Positions 14,815 to 24,179 of a stretch of DNA of 64,000 nt are shown in pieces. Each line of letters begins with the position of its first letter. Position 1 is the first letter of the stretch. The notes below the pieces were generated by a model. It worked only from the letters and a program-made list of their open reading frames with translations. It ran no database searches and had not been told where the DNA came from. Source of the stretch: Takakia lepidozioides (Eukaryota; Streptophyta; Takakiopsida; Takakiales; Takakiaceae); the NCBI GenBank assembly GCA_030704615.1, contig CM060733.1, positions 20,956,001 to 21,020,000 of the forward strand. The letters run 5' to 3'. A program made the translations under genes and the position numbers.

Positions 14815-16210
14815 GTCAACACGGAGGTGCCACTAGTTGCTAGGGACAGTGCCGGTTCGAGCACTAGCGATACTAGTGGGTACACGAGACGAGGTGTGCG
14901 GTTTAGGCCACCTTCACCTCCTGTGTCTTCTACGGAAGGTTCTGATTCGGATTGTGAATCAGGATGACTCATACCGGCGGTGCAAGTTGTTTCTTTGCCA
15001 TTGTTGTGGGACACAATGGAGGAGATGTATGCAGCTACCAAGGGGCCACGAAGGTACTCTGGGGCGGTGGGCACCATCGAGTTGGATGATTTTATCCAAG
15101 AGTTTGATAATTGGTGTGATTTGCAGCAAATGCGCAATCCACAACTATTTACGCCGTTCATGGCATGGAAAGGGCTGTTTCAGCACCTTGAGGGGCCGCC
15201 TATGGATGATTACCATGAGTTCAGGCGGGGCATGAGGTTGAGATCGAGGAGTGGAGGATGTACTGGTCACCCGACTATGTCTCCATCACTAGGGGCACTA
15301 GAGCCACGAGGGCAGTGGCTACACCTGCCGCTGCACCGGCAGCTTCAGCAAGTAGGGACTAGTGGGACTGGTGGTACAGTAGCTATGACGTCCACCCAAG
15401 CACTACCGCACCAGCACTAGTACCCGTGCCTGCCTTCAACCCTGTTGTGGAGTTCTTCGAAAAGTTGAGAGGGAACTACCAAGGGGTGAGGACAGAGAAG
15501 TTGCGGAGCTTGCAAGAGTTCCAACGGAAGCCGACCGAGAGCTTGAGGGAGGCTTTCACTCGCATGAGGCGCTTGATAAATGTAACCCAAGGGGTTACGG
15601 AAGCTCAGGCAGTCCAATTCTGGTATGGGATATTGGACAAGGAGCTGAGGAGAAGGGTGCGGGATGCAACTCTCCTACAAGCGGCCCAACCCACCTTAGC
15701 AAATGTGTTTTTGCTGGCAGAGCGGATAGAGCTCAACATGGTGGAGGAACGAGTGGTCATGGTGGGATTTGCTAAGGAGACACCACGGGGTAGTGGTGCT
15801 CCTAGCCAACCACTACCTCAACGTGCTCAAGGCAACAAGGGGGCTCAGGTGAAGCTCAGGGAAGGGCAGAGAGGACCTCAGATGCAGGGGTCTCTCCTTT
15901 CATTTGCTGGCAACAACGGGCGGATGTGGTGTGCTGGACATGTGGAGGACCCCATGTCAAGAAGGATTGCCCAGAGGGAGGCAAAGGCCGGCACATGCAC
16001 AGCCTGCACAGTTGCAGTGTGGGCATTGTGGCAAGCACGGGCATGGAGAGGCCCAGTGTTATGGTTTGCATCCTGAGTTGCGCCCAGGCCAGTTCCAAGG
16101 AACAATGGTGGCCGGGGGCGAGGTGGAGCAGCCAGAGAGGACGAGGTGGCCAGCCACAAGGTGCAGGCCAAGGGCAAGCTCAACATGGCCAAGGACGCGG
16201 AGGTCAGGGT
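14815..16210 (+). pseudogene. Degenerate gag of copy 1 with CCHC zinc knuckles
   Basis: Gag is the structural protein that packages element RNA. An N-terminal part (LLWDTMEEMYAATKGPRRYS, FIQEFDNWCDLQQMRNPQLF) and the conserved Gag core at 15426-15760 (FNPVVEFFEKLRGNYQG, LREAFTRMRRLINVTQGVTE, QFWYGILDKELRRRV) are clear. Two knuckles follow: CWTCGGPHVKKDC (CX2CX3HX4C, with one residue fewer than usual) and CGHCGKHGHGEAQC (canonical CX2CX4HX4C). A stop at 14965, a 1-base loss near 15227 and shifts around 15990 break the frame. Copies 3 and 4 align along the whole region. No ATG is evident upstream of the conserved N-terminus. Confidence 0.85.
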
Positions 16211-16499
16211 TGACCAAGGCATGGCCAACCGGCTTCAGCAGCTAGAGCAGAGGCTCGCTGCCATGGCTACAGCTCAGGTGGTACCGGCTCTAAGGCCGGA
16301 TGGTCCACCTCCTGCTCCTGAGGGAGGAGATATGGGAGGCATGGATTCATGTGTGGAGCAGCACTACCACTAGTGCAGGTGGAGTCTGCTGCAGCGTGAC
16401 TCGAGGAGCAGCACGAGTTCCTGAGCCACGAGTGCAGAGGTGGAGTTGGATCCACACGTGGGGAGGCAAGCCGTCAGGCTAGGCTTCCTCAGTCATTCA

Positions 16500-17640
16500 C
16501 ATTGGCGGAGACAGTGTCGACGCCATCCATGGCACCTAGTTCTCGCCCGACTGTTACCGAGGCGGAGGTTACTATGCCATTGGGGAGAGCTACACGGGTA
16601 GCACCACTACCTAGTGTTGCCAAAGCTACGGCAGCTAGTGTGCTGCTAGGAGCGGCCACATCTGTGTGCCAGGCTCCATTGTTCTCGGCTACCATGATTG
16701 CGACGCCGGGGTAAAACCAGCTGAGTGTTCAGGCTGGCAGCTACACTCTGTGAGAGTGGGGAGGTTACTTCATCTTCTGCGGAGATAGTGGGAGGTGTAG
16801 TGCCGGAGGGATCCTCGGATTTGAGGGTCAAGACTGCCACGGCGGCGCCATGCAAGCTGCAGCTGCAGGTTGATGGAGCTGCCAGCTAGGCCAGCCATTG
16901 AGCGCGCCATGGTGACACCTGGAGTTGTCATGTTAGACAACCAGGATGGCATTTTCTGTTTGAGTGGACCGGCAGGCAAGAGGTACCTGCCACTGCGGTC
17001 TTGTTGGACTCGGGAGCTCAGCCATTGATGCTGGGCAGAGCTGCTATTGCAGGCTTGGGCCTCACGGAGGCGGATATGGAGCCTTGTCCTTTCCAGATAC
17101 AGACGTCTCTGGAGGATCGGAGCAGGCTCGGGGCATGACACGGCGCGAGTTGGCTATCAGACTACGGCCGGATCATCCTACAGATGGCTCAGTGATGCGA
17201 GCCAAGGCCATTGTGACAGACGCGTCTCATACGATGTCCTGGTTGGTGGGGCAGTGTTGTACCCCATGTGTCTCACAAGCTTCAAGTCATAGGCTTTGAT
17301 GCTTTGGAGCTTCGGCTGGGATAACCCCCCTTTGGAACCCTCCACCGATTTGGAACTTCCTTTGGTAGCAGTTCCTCTTTAGTCAGCAACGGGTTTGCAG
17401 GGGTATATATACTTCTGTAGTCTCAGGGTCGGTGATGCGCGGTCCTCACCACGTGACCGTGATGAGTCCCAAGGAGATGGTGAGGCCAGGTCAAGCTACC
17501 ACCACCCCTTGTGCGACCTAGTGAGCGCCGAGTGCACTCAAGCAGCCCCCATACCTAACCACAGGGGCAATGCCCGAGGCATGGGCTTCACCCTGGCAGC
17601 TTCCTATAGGCCTGCATGCAGCTCCCTGTGACGTTCATAG
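16500..17640 (+). pseudogene. Degenerate aspartic protease region of copy 1
   Basis: The catalytic motif DSGAQ is encoded at 17007-17021 in the context LLDSGAQPLML, as in retroviral-type aspartic proteases that cleave Gag and Pol. Copy 3 shows the downstream part better, with VGGAVLYPMGF. In copy 1 the frame is lost both before and after the motif. The ~500 bp before DSGA encode a low-complexity Ser/Thr/Ala-rich linker joining Gag to protease. Confidence 0.75.
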
Positions 17641-17722
17641 GAGGAGTTGCGGTTGCCCCAGCAAGGCAAGATGCCGACACTAGCAGCATTCACAGCGGCA
17701 GTGAGTTGGCCTAGAGAGTTGC

Positions 17723-19237
17723 TTGAGGGCAACGCTCATTCAGAGGATGTGCCACCTCCGGGAGAGCAGGATGACATGTATGGTATGGCGGAGTTGCCTA
17801 CCATGGTTGCTCAGACTCCATTGTAGGGCACGAGCAAGGATTTGCAGCCGGATGCTGATCGACGGGTGCAACAAGCCTGGGTGGAGGCTTTTGTACCGTC
17901 AGGAGAGGAGGAGAGTGTGGGGATTGCACCAGGACACCTCAATTGTCTCCATTGGACACCACACCTATTGTGTAGCAGTAGATAAAGGCATTTGTCTTCT
18001 GGACTTGTTTGGCGGGATCAGCACCGGATTGACTGCTGTGTTACAGGCAGGTGTACGAGTTCGACGTTACTTGTATGTGGAGAGGGATGACACTGCACGA
18101 CGCGTTTCACTTCGCCATGTTACTCAGTTGGTGCAGCGGTACCCTGAGTTGTTGTCGGTGTCTGCAATTCGTGGATATCAGCAGGCCTTGCCAGCAGACA
18201 TTTCGTTGCTGGGGGCGCAGGATTTGGAGCAGGTCGGCTCCATTGATCTGGTAGTGGCAGGTTGGCCCTGCCAAGGGCATTCATCAGCCGGGCATGGCAA
18301 TGGATTGCGAGACTCGAGGTCGGGTCTGTTTTGGGAGATGGTGCGGGTTTTGCGCCACTTGCAGCTTCATCAAGCTGTATCTCCAGCATACATCTTGGAG
18401 AATGTGCCACTGATGGGCGATTCTCGAGCCAGGGTGATGGCCAGTGTGCATCAAGTCTGGTCAGGGCTTGGGTCAGCAGTGTTGCTAGATGCAGCTATAG
18501 TGGGGTCACGGACTCATCGTCCACGGCTATGGTGGACTAACTTGATGCCACCCGCACTGCTTAAGCGTGCATTTGATGGGGTGCAGCGGCCAGCACATCT
18601 CACAGTGGATAGCATTCTGGACACAGGGAGGCAGTCTCAGCGTGTGAGACACGATGACCGTTCGCCTTTGGCAGTGGTCAACGAGGTGGGTCAACCACGA
18701 GCAGCATTACCTACACTGCTCAGCTTCCCAGGATCGCATGCTTTCCGGGATAGTGGACTTGGCCTCCTGTGGGATGCTCAGTTGCAGCAGTTAGTGGAGC
18801 CTAATGCTGACGAGCATGAGCGGGCAATGGGTTTTACCACTGGTACCACGGCGGTGTCGTCTCTTTCTGAGGCATCACATCGTCAAGTGTTGGGGCAAGC
18901 AATGGATCTCAATTGCTTGACCTGGATTATCAGCTTGGCTCTGGCTGAGCAACGCAGAGTGCGGAGTACACTTCCCTCGATGGTCTCTCTGCCTACCGAG
19001 ACGGTACAGGCAGTGAGTGAGGGCGAGCATGTGAGGACCACGGGGTGCATGCATCCATGGCACACGTGGGAGGTGCTCAAGGTTCAGAGGGAGCTGGCAG
19101 CCAAGGCGGCTGTGATGGATGAGGTTGGGGATTCTTCCCGGGTTGAGGAGGTCCTCAAGGATGAGATGATGGGGCAGGATGAGGCCTTGTCATTGACTGA
19201 GCAGGCAGGGAGTACTGCTCAAGAGGTTGCAACATAA
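17723..19237 (+). CDS. Retrotransposon-borne DNMT3/DRM-like C5-cytosine methyltransferase
   Basis: This frame is open for 504 codons. Residues 1 to about 84 are probably out of the original frame, judging by copy 3; the enzyme starts near residue 89. Motif I is LLDLFGGISTGL (94-102, AdoMet site), motif IV GWPCQG with catalytic Cys183 (codon 18269-18271), motif VI ENV (226-228), motif VIII HRPRLWW (265-271), and motif IX/X ERAMGF then VLGQAMDLNCLTW (367-401). The short motif I without a second GG, the HRxR-WW stretch and the LGQ ending look more like DNMT3/DRM than DNMT1 or CMT. Such enzymes transfer a methyl group from AdoMet to cytosine C5. The frame equals that of the RT downstream, separated by one TAA at 19235, so it was likely translated within Pol between protease and RT. 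All catalytic motifs are present, so the domain could be active if expressed. Confidence 0.92.
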   Translation: MRATLIQRMCHLRESRMTCMVWRSCLPWLLRLHCRARARICSRMLIDGCNKPGWRLLYRQERRRVWGLHQDTSIVSIGHHTYCVAVDKGICLLDLFGGISTGLTAVLQAGVRVRRYLYVERDDTARRVSLRHVTQLVQRYPELLSVSAIRGYQQALPADISLLGAQDLEQVGSIDLVVAGWPCQGHSSAGHGNGLRDSRSGLFWEMVRVLRHLQLHQAVSPAYILENVPLMGDSRARVMASVHQVWSGLGSAVLLDAAIVGSRTHRPRLWWTNLMPPALLKRAFDGVQRPAHLTVDSILDTGRQSQRVRHDDRSPLAVVNEVGQPRAALPTLLSFPGSHAFRDSGLGLLWDAQLQQLVEPNADEHERAMGFTTGTTAVSSLSEASHRQVLGQAMDLNCLTWIISLALAEQRRVRSTLPSMVSLPTETVQAVSEGEHVRTTGCMHPWHTWEVLKVQRELAAKAAVMDEVGDSSRVEEVLKDEMMGQDEALSLTEQAGSTAQEVAT

Positions 19238-19246
19238 CAACCACTG

Positions 19247-20680
19247 GACGCGTCCTCTACCTCTAAGCCCACTGAACTTAAGGTTGCAGTTACGGAGGAC
19301 AATTGGGAGCCTGACATTGGACCCATTGTCACCGGAGGAGAGAGACGACGTATACGGCGGTTCCTGAGGGCTTACAAGAATTGCTTTGCCTTCAGTTTGA
19401 AGGACTTGGGAGCACTAAAGGGTCAAGAGATCCGTATTGAGTTGGCCACTGACACGCCAATCTTTCGGAGACCCTATAGATACAGTGACATGGAGAGGTC
19501 TTTGATTCAGATGAGGACTCAAGATCTTTGGGAGGCAGGTTTGGTAGAGCTCTCTGGTGGAGAGTATGCTTCAGCCATAGTGATGCCAGCCAAGAAGGAT
19601 GTCTATGGCAATTGGACGGAGAGACGTATGTGCGGTGATTACCGGCCTGTAAATCGTCAGACCAAGTCCGATAAGTATGCCATGCCAACACTAGAGGAGA
19701 TCTTTGATGCCATCGGGCATGCTAAGGCCTTTAGCACTTTGGATTTACGATCCGGATATCACCAGTTGCCAATCAAAGAGGCGGACAAGCAGAAGACGGC
19801 ATTATGGGGGATCAATGAGCACGGCAAGGATTGCCTATATCAGTGGAGGTTCTTACCATTTGGGCTTAAGAATGCTCCTGCAGAGTTTCAGAGAGTCATG
19901 GATAGGATTCTAGCAGGGGTAGACTTTGCTCGGTGCTACATAGATGACATCATCATCTTTAGTGTTACGAAAGAGGAGCATGAGAGACACCTTCAGGTGG
20001 TATTGAAGCGCTTGAGAGCGCACGGATTGAAGTTGCATCCGGGGAAGTGCAAGTTTTTCCACAACCAGATTGAGTATCTGGGTCACATGATATATCCTGG
20101 AGGATTGGGGGTACAGTAGACTAAGGTAGAGGCCATTGCACAAATTCCACGCCCCACGGATGTGAGCCGAGTTCGAGATTTCATGGGGTTGGCAAACTAT
20201 TATAGACGGTTTGTCAAGGGATTTAGTACCATTGCAAAGGTTCTAACCAAGCTGACCAAGGTGGACCAGGAGTGGCAGTGGGAAGATGAGCAGGAACGAG
20301 CTTTTCAAGAGCTCAAGGCAAGATTGACCTCGGCGCCTATCCTGAGGCGACCTATCAGGGGGCGTCCTTTTCAGCTGCATACGGATTGGAGCATGCTGGG
20401 GCTTGGAGCGGTGCTCACACAGGTGGATGATGAGGGAAGAGAGTTTGTAGTGGCTTATGCTAGCCGCTCGAACAACGCTGCAGAGGCTAAGTACAGCAGA
20501 CAAGCTTACGGGGAAGCTTGCACAGTGGGCACTCATACTCCAAGAGTATGACTTTCAGGTTTTGCATCGACCGGGTTTGGTCAATCGGGATGCGGATGGA
20601 TTGAGTCGCAATCCATGCATGAGCCAGCAGGATGACACTGGAGCTCGGTGGCATGGTGAGACGGACAAGAAGATGGTGCC
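19247..20680 (+). pseudogene. Reverse transcriptase and RNase H of copy 1 (broken)
   Basis: RT copies element RNA into DNA. Landmarks: PIFRRPYRYSDMER, GDYRPVNRQTKSDKYAMP, FSTLDLRSGYHQLP (first catalytic Asp), WRFLPFGLKNAPAEFQRVMD and CYIDDIIIFS (YxDD box), then LGHMIYPGGLG and FMGLANYYRRFVKGFS. RNase H begins at FQLHTDWSMLGLGAVLTQ. A stop TAG at 20117-20119 replaces a Gln codon seen in copy 4. Near 20500 about 120 bp present in copy 2 are missing, removing the middle of RNase H including TDHQPL, and the frame shifts. The tether DADGLSRNP follows. A TGA at 20685 replaces a Trp codon of copy 2. Confidence 0.93.
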
Positions 20681-20702
20681 GGGATGACACACATCTGTAT
20701 TT

Positions 20703-22253
20703 TTGTGTATCTTGGCATCGGGAGGTCAGGTTGGACTTACTACAGGGATGACTGTAGACGGAGTGTCTGAGGACCCTGAGGCTAGTGATGAGCCAGGTGG
20801 TGCCAGAGATATACATGAGGATTCGGCTGTGTTGGACTATCTCCGCACGGGAGACACGACAGCCACTGTGACTGCCAGGGAGAGGGATCGGATCCTGCAA
20901 CGAGCCAAGAGGTTCAAGTGGGAGGGGATACACTTACTTCGAGTGTGGGAGGATGGTCGGGTGAGGATTGTGCCTCACCCCACACAGCGTGCACGGTTAG
21001 TGCGGCATGCCCATGAGGAGTTGGGGCATTTTGGAGTGCGACGCACTCACAGTTTACTGCAGGGGCAGTATTGGTGGCGTGGTATGCATACAGAGGTGCA
21101 ACATGTCGTGGCTAGGTGCATGGTGTGTGACAGGGTGCGTGCTTCATTCAACGCCCCTACACCACAGTTGCATCCTTTATCAATCATGGGATTGGGCTAC
21201 AGGTGGAGTCTTGACTTCGCAGGACCGTTGCCACTTACTATGCGCCACCACAAATATGTGTTGGTGATGGTGGAGCACTTCTCCAAGTGGATTGAGTTGG
21301 TTCCATTGCCTAACAAGGCTAGTGAGGGGGCTACGTATGCATTCTTGGATCGTGTGCTTAGCCGATTTGGTGCTCCAGCTGAGGTACTCACGGACCAAGG
21401 GAGAGAGTTCTTGGGGGAGTTTCAGGCTTTGTGTGATAAAACCTTGATAGACCACCGCACCACTTCTCGGGATCATCCTGAGGCCGATGGCTTGGCAGAG
21501 AGAGTTGTTCAGACGGTGAAGAGGGGTTTGCGCAAGTATGGCTTGCAGAAGGGACACCTAGGAGATTGGGATCTTCAGGTTCCTTGGTTAGCCATGGGCT
21601 ACAGGTTCAGCAAACAAGCATCACTTGCCTCTTTCTCACCATATTTCCTTCTCTTTGGCCGAGAGCCGGATTTGCCTGCAGCCATTCGTAGGGACACTGC
21701 TCAAGTCCTTAACCTTGACGATCTGGACGTGTGGGTACGTGCATGTGATCAGCGTGCAGAGTTGTTCAAGAAAGTCATGCCCATGGCTTTTGAGAACCTT
21801 GCCATTGCACAACACTGTGATACGTTGAGGTATGTCACTATACGTGGTGGAGGATATCGTCCTGGGGTTCGGAGGTTTAGCCCTGGTGACTATGTTTATT
21901 TGCAGCAGACTGCTCCTACGACTCTGGATGTTACTGCAGGGCGTGTTATTCTGAGGGTTCAAGAGGTGTTGCCCTCAGGAGTCCTGATCTTGGAGGGTGG
22001 GAATGGCATGACTTGGAAGGACCATGTGCGTAATTGTGCGCCATGTCACCTTCCCAATGTCGATGACAGAGTTGACCCAAACTTGGCAGTGGTACCTGCA
22101 GGTTTGAGGTGCATGCTCTGTGGGTCTGCCAAAGGGGCAGCCACCATGCTGGTGTGTGATCGATGCTCAAGGGGTTGGCATATGGGATGTTTGACACCAC
22201 CTCTTGAGAAGGTTCCTGACGGAGATTGGTTGTGTCCACACTGCTTGGGATAG
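20703..22253 (+). CDS. Integrase with C-terminal PHD finger
   Basis: The frame is open for 516 codons and lies downstream of RNase H in Pol. An HHCC zinc-binding domain (HAHEELGH then CMVCDRVR) precedes the catalytic core: first Asp in WSLDFAGPLP, second in LTDQGREFLG, Glu in EADGLAERVVQT, a DDE pattern with about 35 residues between the last two. A C-terminal DNA-binding-like region includes RFSPGDYVYLQQ. The last 50 residues (22107-22250) form a C4HC3 PHD finger: C-x2-C-x11-C-x2-C-x4-H-x2-C-x14-C-x2-C, with CDRC, GWHMGC and DGDWLCPHC. PHD fingers usually read the histone H3 tail. Chromoviruses carry a chromodomain at this position, so the PHD finger may direct integration to chromatin with a given mark. 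The integrase catalytic residues and all PHD ligands are intact. Confidence 0.93.
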   Translation: MCILASGGQVGLTTGMTVDGVSEDPEASDEPGGARDIHEDSAVLDYLRTGDTTATVTARERDRILQRAKRFKWEGIHLLRVWEDGRVRIVPHPTQRARLVRHAHEELGHFGVRRTHSLLQGQYWWRGMHTEVQHVVARCMVCDRVRASFNAPTPQLHPLSIMGLGYRWSLDFAGPLPLTMRHHKYVLVMVEHFSKWIELVPLPNKASEGATYAFLDRVLSRFGAPAEVLTDQGREFLGEFQALCDKTLIDHRTTSRDHPEADGLAERVVQTVKRGLRKYGLQKGHLGDWDLQVPWLAMGYRFSKQASLASFSPYFLLFGREPDLPAAIRRDTAQVLNLDDLDVWVRACDQRAELFKKVMPMAFENLAIAQHCDTLRYVTIRGGGYRPGVRRFSPGDYVYLQQTAPTTLDVTAGRVILRVQEVLPSGVLILEGGNGMTWKDHVRNCAPCHLPNVDDRVDPNLAVVPAGLRCMLCGSAKGAATMLVCDRCSRGWHMGCLTPPLEKVPDGDWLCPHCLG

Positions 22254-22499
22254 TGGCAGTGGACATGACTGGAGGCAGCTAACAAGACATGGGAGGCCAA
22301 GCTCATAGGAATCAATACATGAGATCCCAAGCTCAAGTTCACAGGTTGCAAGACGGCAACTAACGATGGGGCAACTCTTGCACCCGGCCTCTTGATCTAT
22401 CGAGTTTGAGTGTAGTAGGGATAGTGGTGGAAGACTTAGTGAGGCTATGGTCACTATTACATCTTGTGGCTACCTGGACTTAGATGGACCTAAACACCA

Positions 22500-22513
22500 G
22501 CTAAGGGGGCGAT
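22500..22513 (+). promoter_or_regulatory. Polypurine tract
   Basis: GCTAAGGGGGCGAT precedes TGTGTGG at 22514. A purine run of this kind primes plus-strand synthesis and normally abuts the 3' LTR. Here it abuts the partial LTR copy 22514-22701 and not the TGTCAAG end at 22704, which makes the LTR border ambiguous. The ~250 bp between the integrase stop and this tract hold nothing else I recognise. Confidence 0.5.
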
Positions 22514-22701
22514 TGTGTGGACTAGTAACTGCCATAGTGGGCAGCATAGTGGCAGCCTAGTGACTGACTAGTTGTAGCCTAGTGGTTGGACTAGTGGGTG
22601 GACTAGTGATGGACTAGTGATATACTAGTGTGTGGCATGCACATGTGTTGTGTGATTTTGGACAACGATGTAATTGTGTAGCGATATGTATGCGCACGAC
22701 A
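22514..22701 (+). repeat. Extra copy of the last 188 bp of the LTR
   Basis: It is about 96% identical and equal in length to 23005-23192. It begins TGTGTGGACTAG, contains many GGACTAGTG words, and ends GCGCACGACA. Two bases (GC) separate it from the TGTCAAG start of the full 3' LTR, so the junction reads GACAGCTGTC, which is palindromic. Confidence 0.85.
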
Positions 22702-22703
22702 GC

Positions 22704-23192
22704 TGTCAAGTTATTTTACCACTAGTGTGAAACTAGCTAGGAAATAGCTAGCTTTTACATATTGACATTTGGGATTGGCCCAAGTGTCAATCCAGGGATC
22801 AATGCAGATTTAGGCCCTGGAGTGGTTATCTTCACGGCAAGCGCGGGAGGCTCATCTTTCTCGAGTTGAGCCTCACCGCGCCTAGTTATGGCGCCGTAGT
22901 GTGGATTCCCCATGGCGTGGGGTGCACTTGGCTTGACTTGTATTTGAGTGATGAGTTTATGCTTCAGCTCATGAGCTTGTACTTGTATTCTTCATCTTTA
23001 TCATTGTGTGGACTAGTAACTGTCATAGTGGGCAGCATAGTGGCAGCCTAGTGACTGACTAGTTGTAGCCTAGTGGTTGGACTAGTGGGTGGACTAGTGA
23101 TGGACTAGTGATATACTAGTGTGTGGCGTGCACATGTGTTGTGTGGTTTTGGACAGTGATGTAGTTGTGTAGCGATATGTATGCGCATGACA
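22704..23192 (+). repeat. 3' LTR of copy 1
   Basis: 489 bp starting TGTCAAG and ending GCATGACA, with 5-bp inverted ends TGTCA/TGACA. It contains the hairpin GGCTCA-N12-TGAGCC (about 22849-22872). The flanking ACGG equals the base quartet before the 5' LTR. Solo LTR 9062-9489 has the same order of blocks, which supports these borders. Confidence 0.75.
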
Positions 23193-23675
23193 ACGGGAAG
23201 CCAACAGAGCTAGAAAAACTCATATGCTTTTGTGGTACTATTATGCAAGTTTGTTACTCATACTAGTGTGCTTTTGTGATTTGTGTAATAATCTGTTGGT
23301 TTGTGCACCCCTCCTCCTGATAAAACAAATGAGGATGTCTTACTATTTTTCAAGCTTGATAATTCAGAAAATGAGGAGTTGTACTGGTAATTTTCTTGAT
23401 CGTCCTCTTGCTTTAATTGTTGAAGAGGAAAAGAAAGAGAAAGAAGTGAAATTTAACACGTATAAATTCACATGGCATACAATTCTACTTACAGCCCATC
23501 AAAGGTCCAATGGACATAGGTTGAGGAAAAGTCATAGTCCTAGTTTGTAACCATATACTATACAGTCAACACGTGGAATGCTTTGAATAAGCCTTATCTG
23601 TGGAGATTATATAATATATAGTCCGAACAATTTGTAGATGTCATTCATCCCAAATAGCACACCAGAAGAGCAGCC

Positions 23676-23707
23676 AGATTAAGGTGTCGTTGACGACACC
23701 TTAATCT
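23676..23707. repeat. Perfect 14-bp palindrome with tetraloop
   Basis: AGATTAAGGTGTCG and its exact reverse complement are separated by TTGA. A long run of A interrupted by G follows about 12 bp later. The core GGTGTC/GACACC is shared with the palindrome at 24180-24211. Confidence 0.85.
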
Positions 23708-23837
23708 AGCACATTCGGGGAAAAAAAAGAAAAAAAAAAAGAAAAAAAAATGTTTTGCTTTTTTTTTTGAAAAACTTACAAACAGATTTTGAATTGTCAT
23801 GTTATGCGGAGGCTGCAGCGGGCGATTTAGTCTCATC

Positions 23838-24155
23838 TCATCTCCCCCTCCTGTGTTTTACAACAGAGATGGTTTTCTGTAGAGCAGGGCTAGTGTCTTC
23901 ATAGACAGTTGTGCCTTCGTTTTGGACACTGATTCCAGTAGCAGTGGATATTCTTCGTCGCAATGAATCGACTATTTTCAAACGATTTTTATTATAGTAC
24001 CAAATGGCCTCTCCACCTTCTTTGCAATTGGGTGTGAGCGTCTCTCTTGACTTAGGATACTTGGTAAAAGGACAACCACAACCCTTCTCAGTTGGCACAG
24101 GTTCACTCTGGAGTTCAGAGGATTTGGATTGCATGTTATACTGGACGTTACCCAC
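23838..24155 (-). CDS. Unrecognised open frame, 105 codons
   Basis: I do not recognise this protein. It is lysine/arginine-rich, contains a small Cys pair (GCGCPF) and EAIWYYNKN, and shows no signal peptide or membrane segment. It lies between two palindromes that share GGTGTC/GACACC, so it may belong to a small mobile element. Alternatively it is a decayed exon or chance. Confidence 0.2.
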   Translation of the reverse strand: MGNVQYNMQSKSSELQSEPVPTEKGCGCPFTKYPKSRETLTPNCKEGGEAIWYYNKNRLKIVDSLRRRISTATGISVQNEGTTVYEDTSPALQKTISVVKHRRGR

Positions 24156-24179
24156 AGTAATAGGTCCTCTAAGCCGAAT

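Larger units (their letters stand above)
11972..23192 (+). mobile_element. Ty3/gypsy retrotransposon copy 1 with cytosine methyltransferase and PHD finger
   Basis: This 11.2-kb element begins TGTCA and ends TGACA, with ACGG on both outer sides (11968-11971 and 23193-23196) as a likely target duplication. Order: 5' LTR part, long repeat-rich leader, Gag with CCHC knuckles, aspartic protease, C5-cytosine methyltransferase, RT, RNase H, integrase, PHD finger, purine tract, 3' LTR. RT before integrase places it in Ty3/gypsy. It is inactive: frameshifts in Gag and protease, stops at 14965, 19235, 20117 and 20685, and a deletion in RNase H. The methyltransferase and integrase-PHD frames remain open. 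LTR parts differ by about 4%, so the insertion is not very recent. Confidence 0.93.

Noticed and set aside
17723-17974. Novel N-terminal domain of the methyltransferase
   Set aside because: The first ~84 residues of this frame do not match the frame used by copy 3, where the protease linker leads into motif I; they look like an out-of-frame reading after a small indel.
17985-19237. Host DRM or DNMT gene interrupted by a retrotransposon
   Set aside because: No introns are present, the domain lies in frame between protease and RT, and copy 3 repeats the same order, so it belongs to the element.
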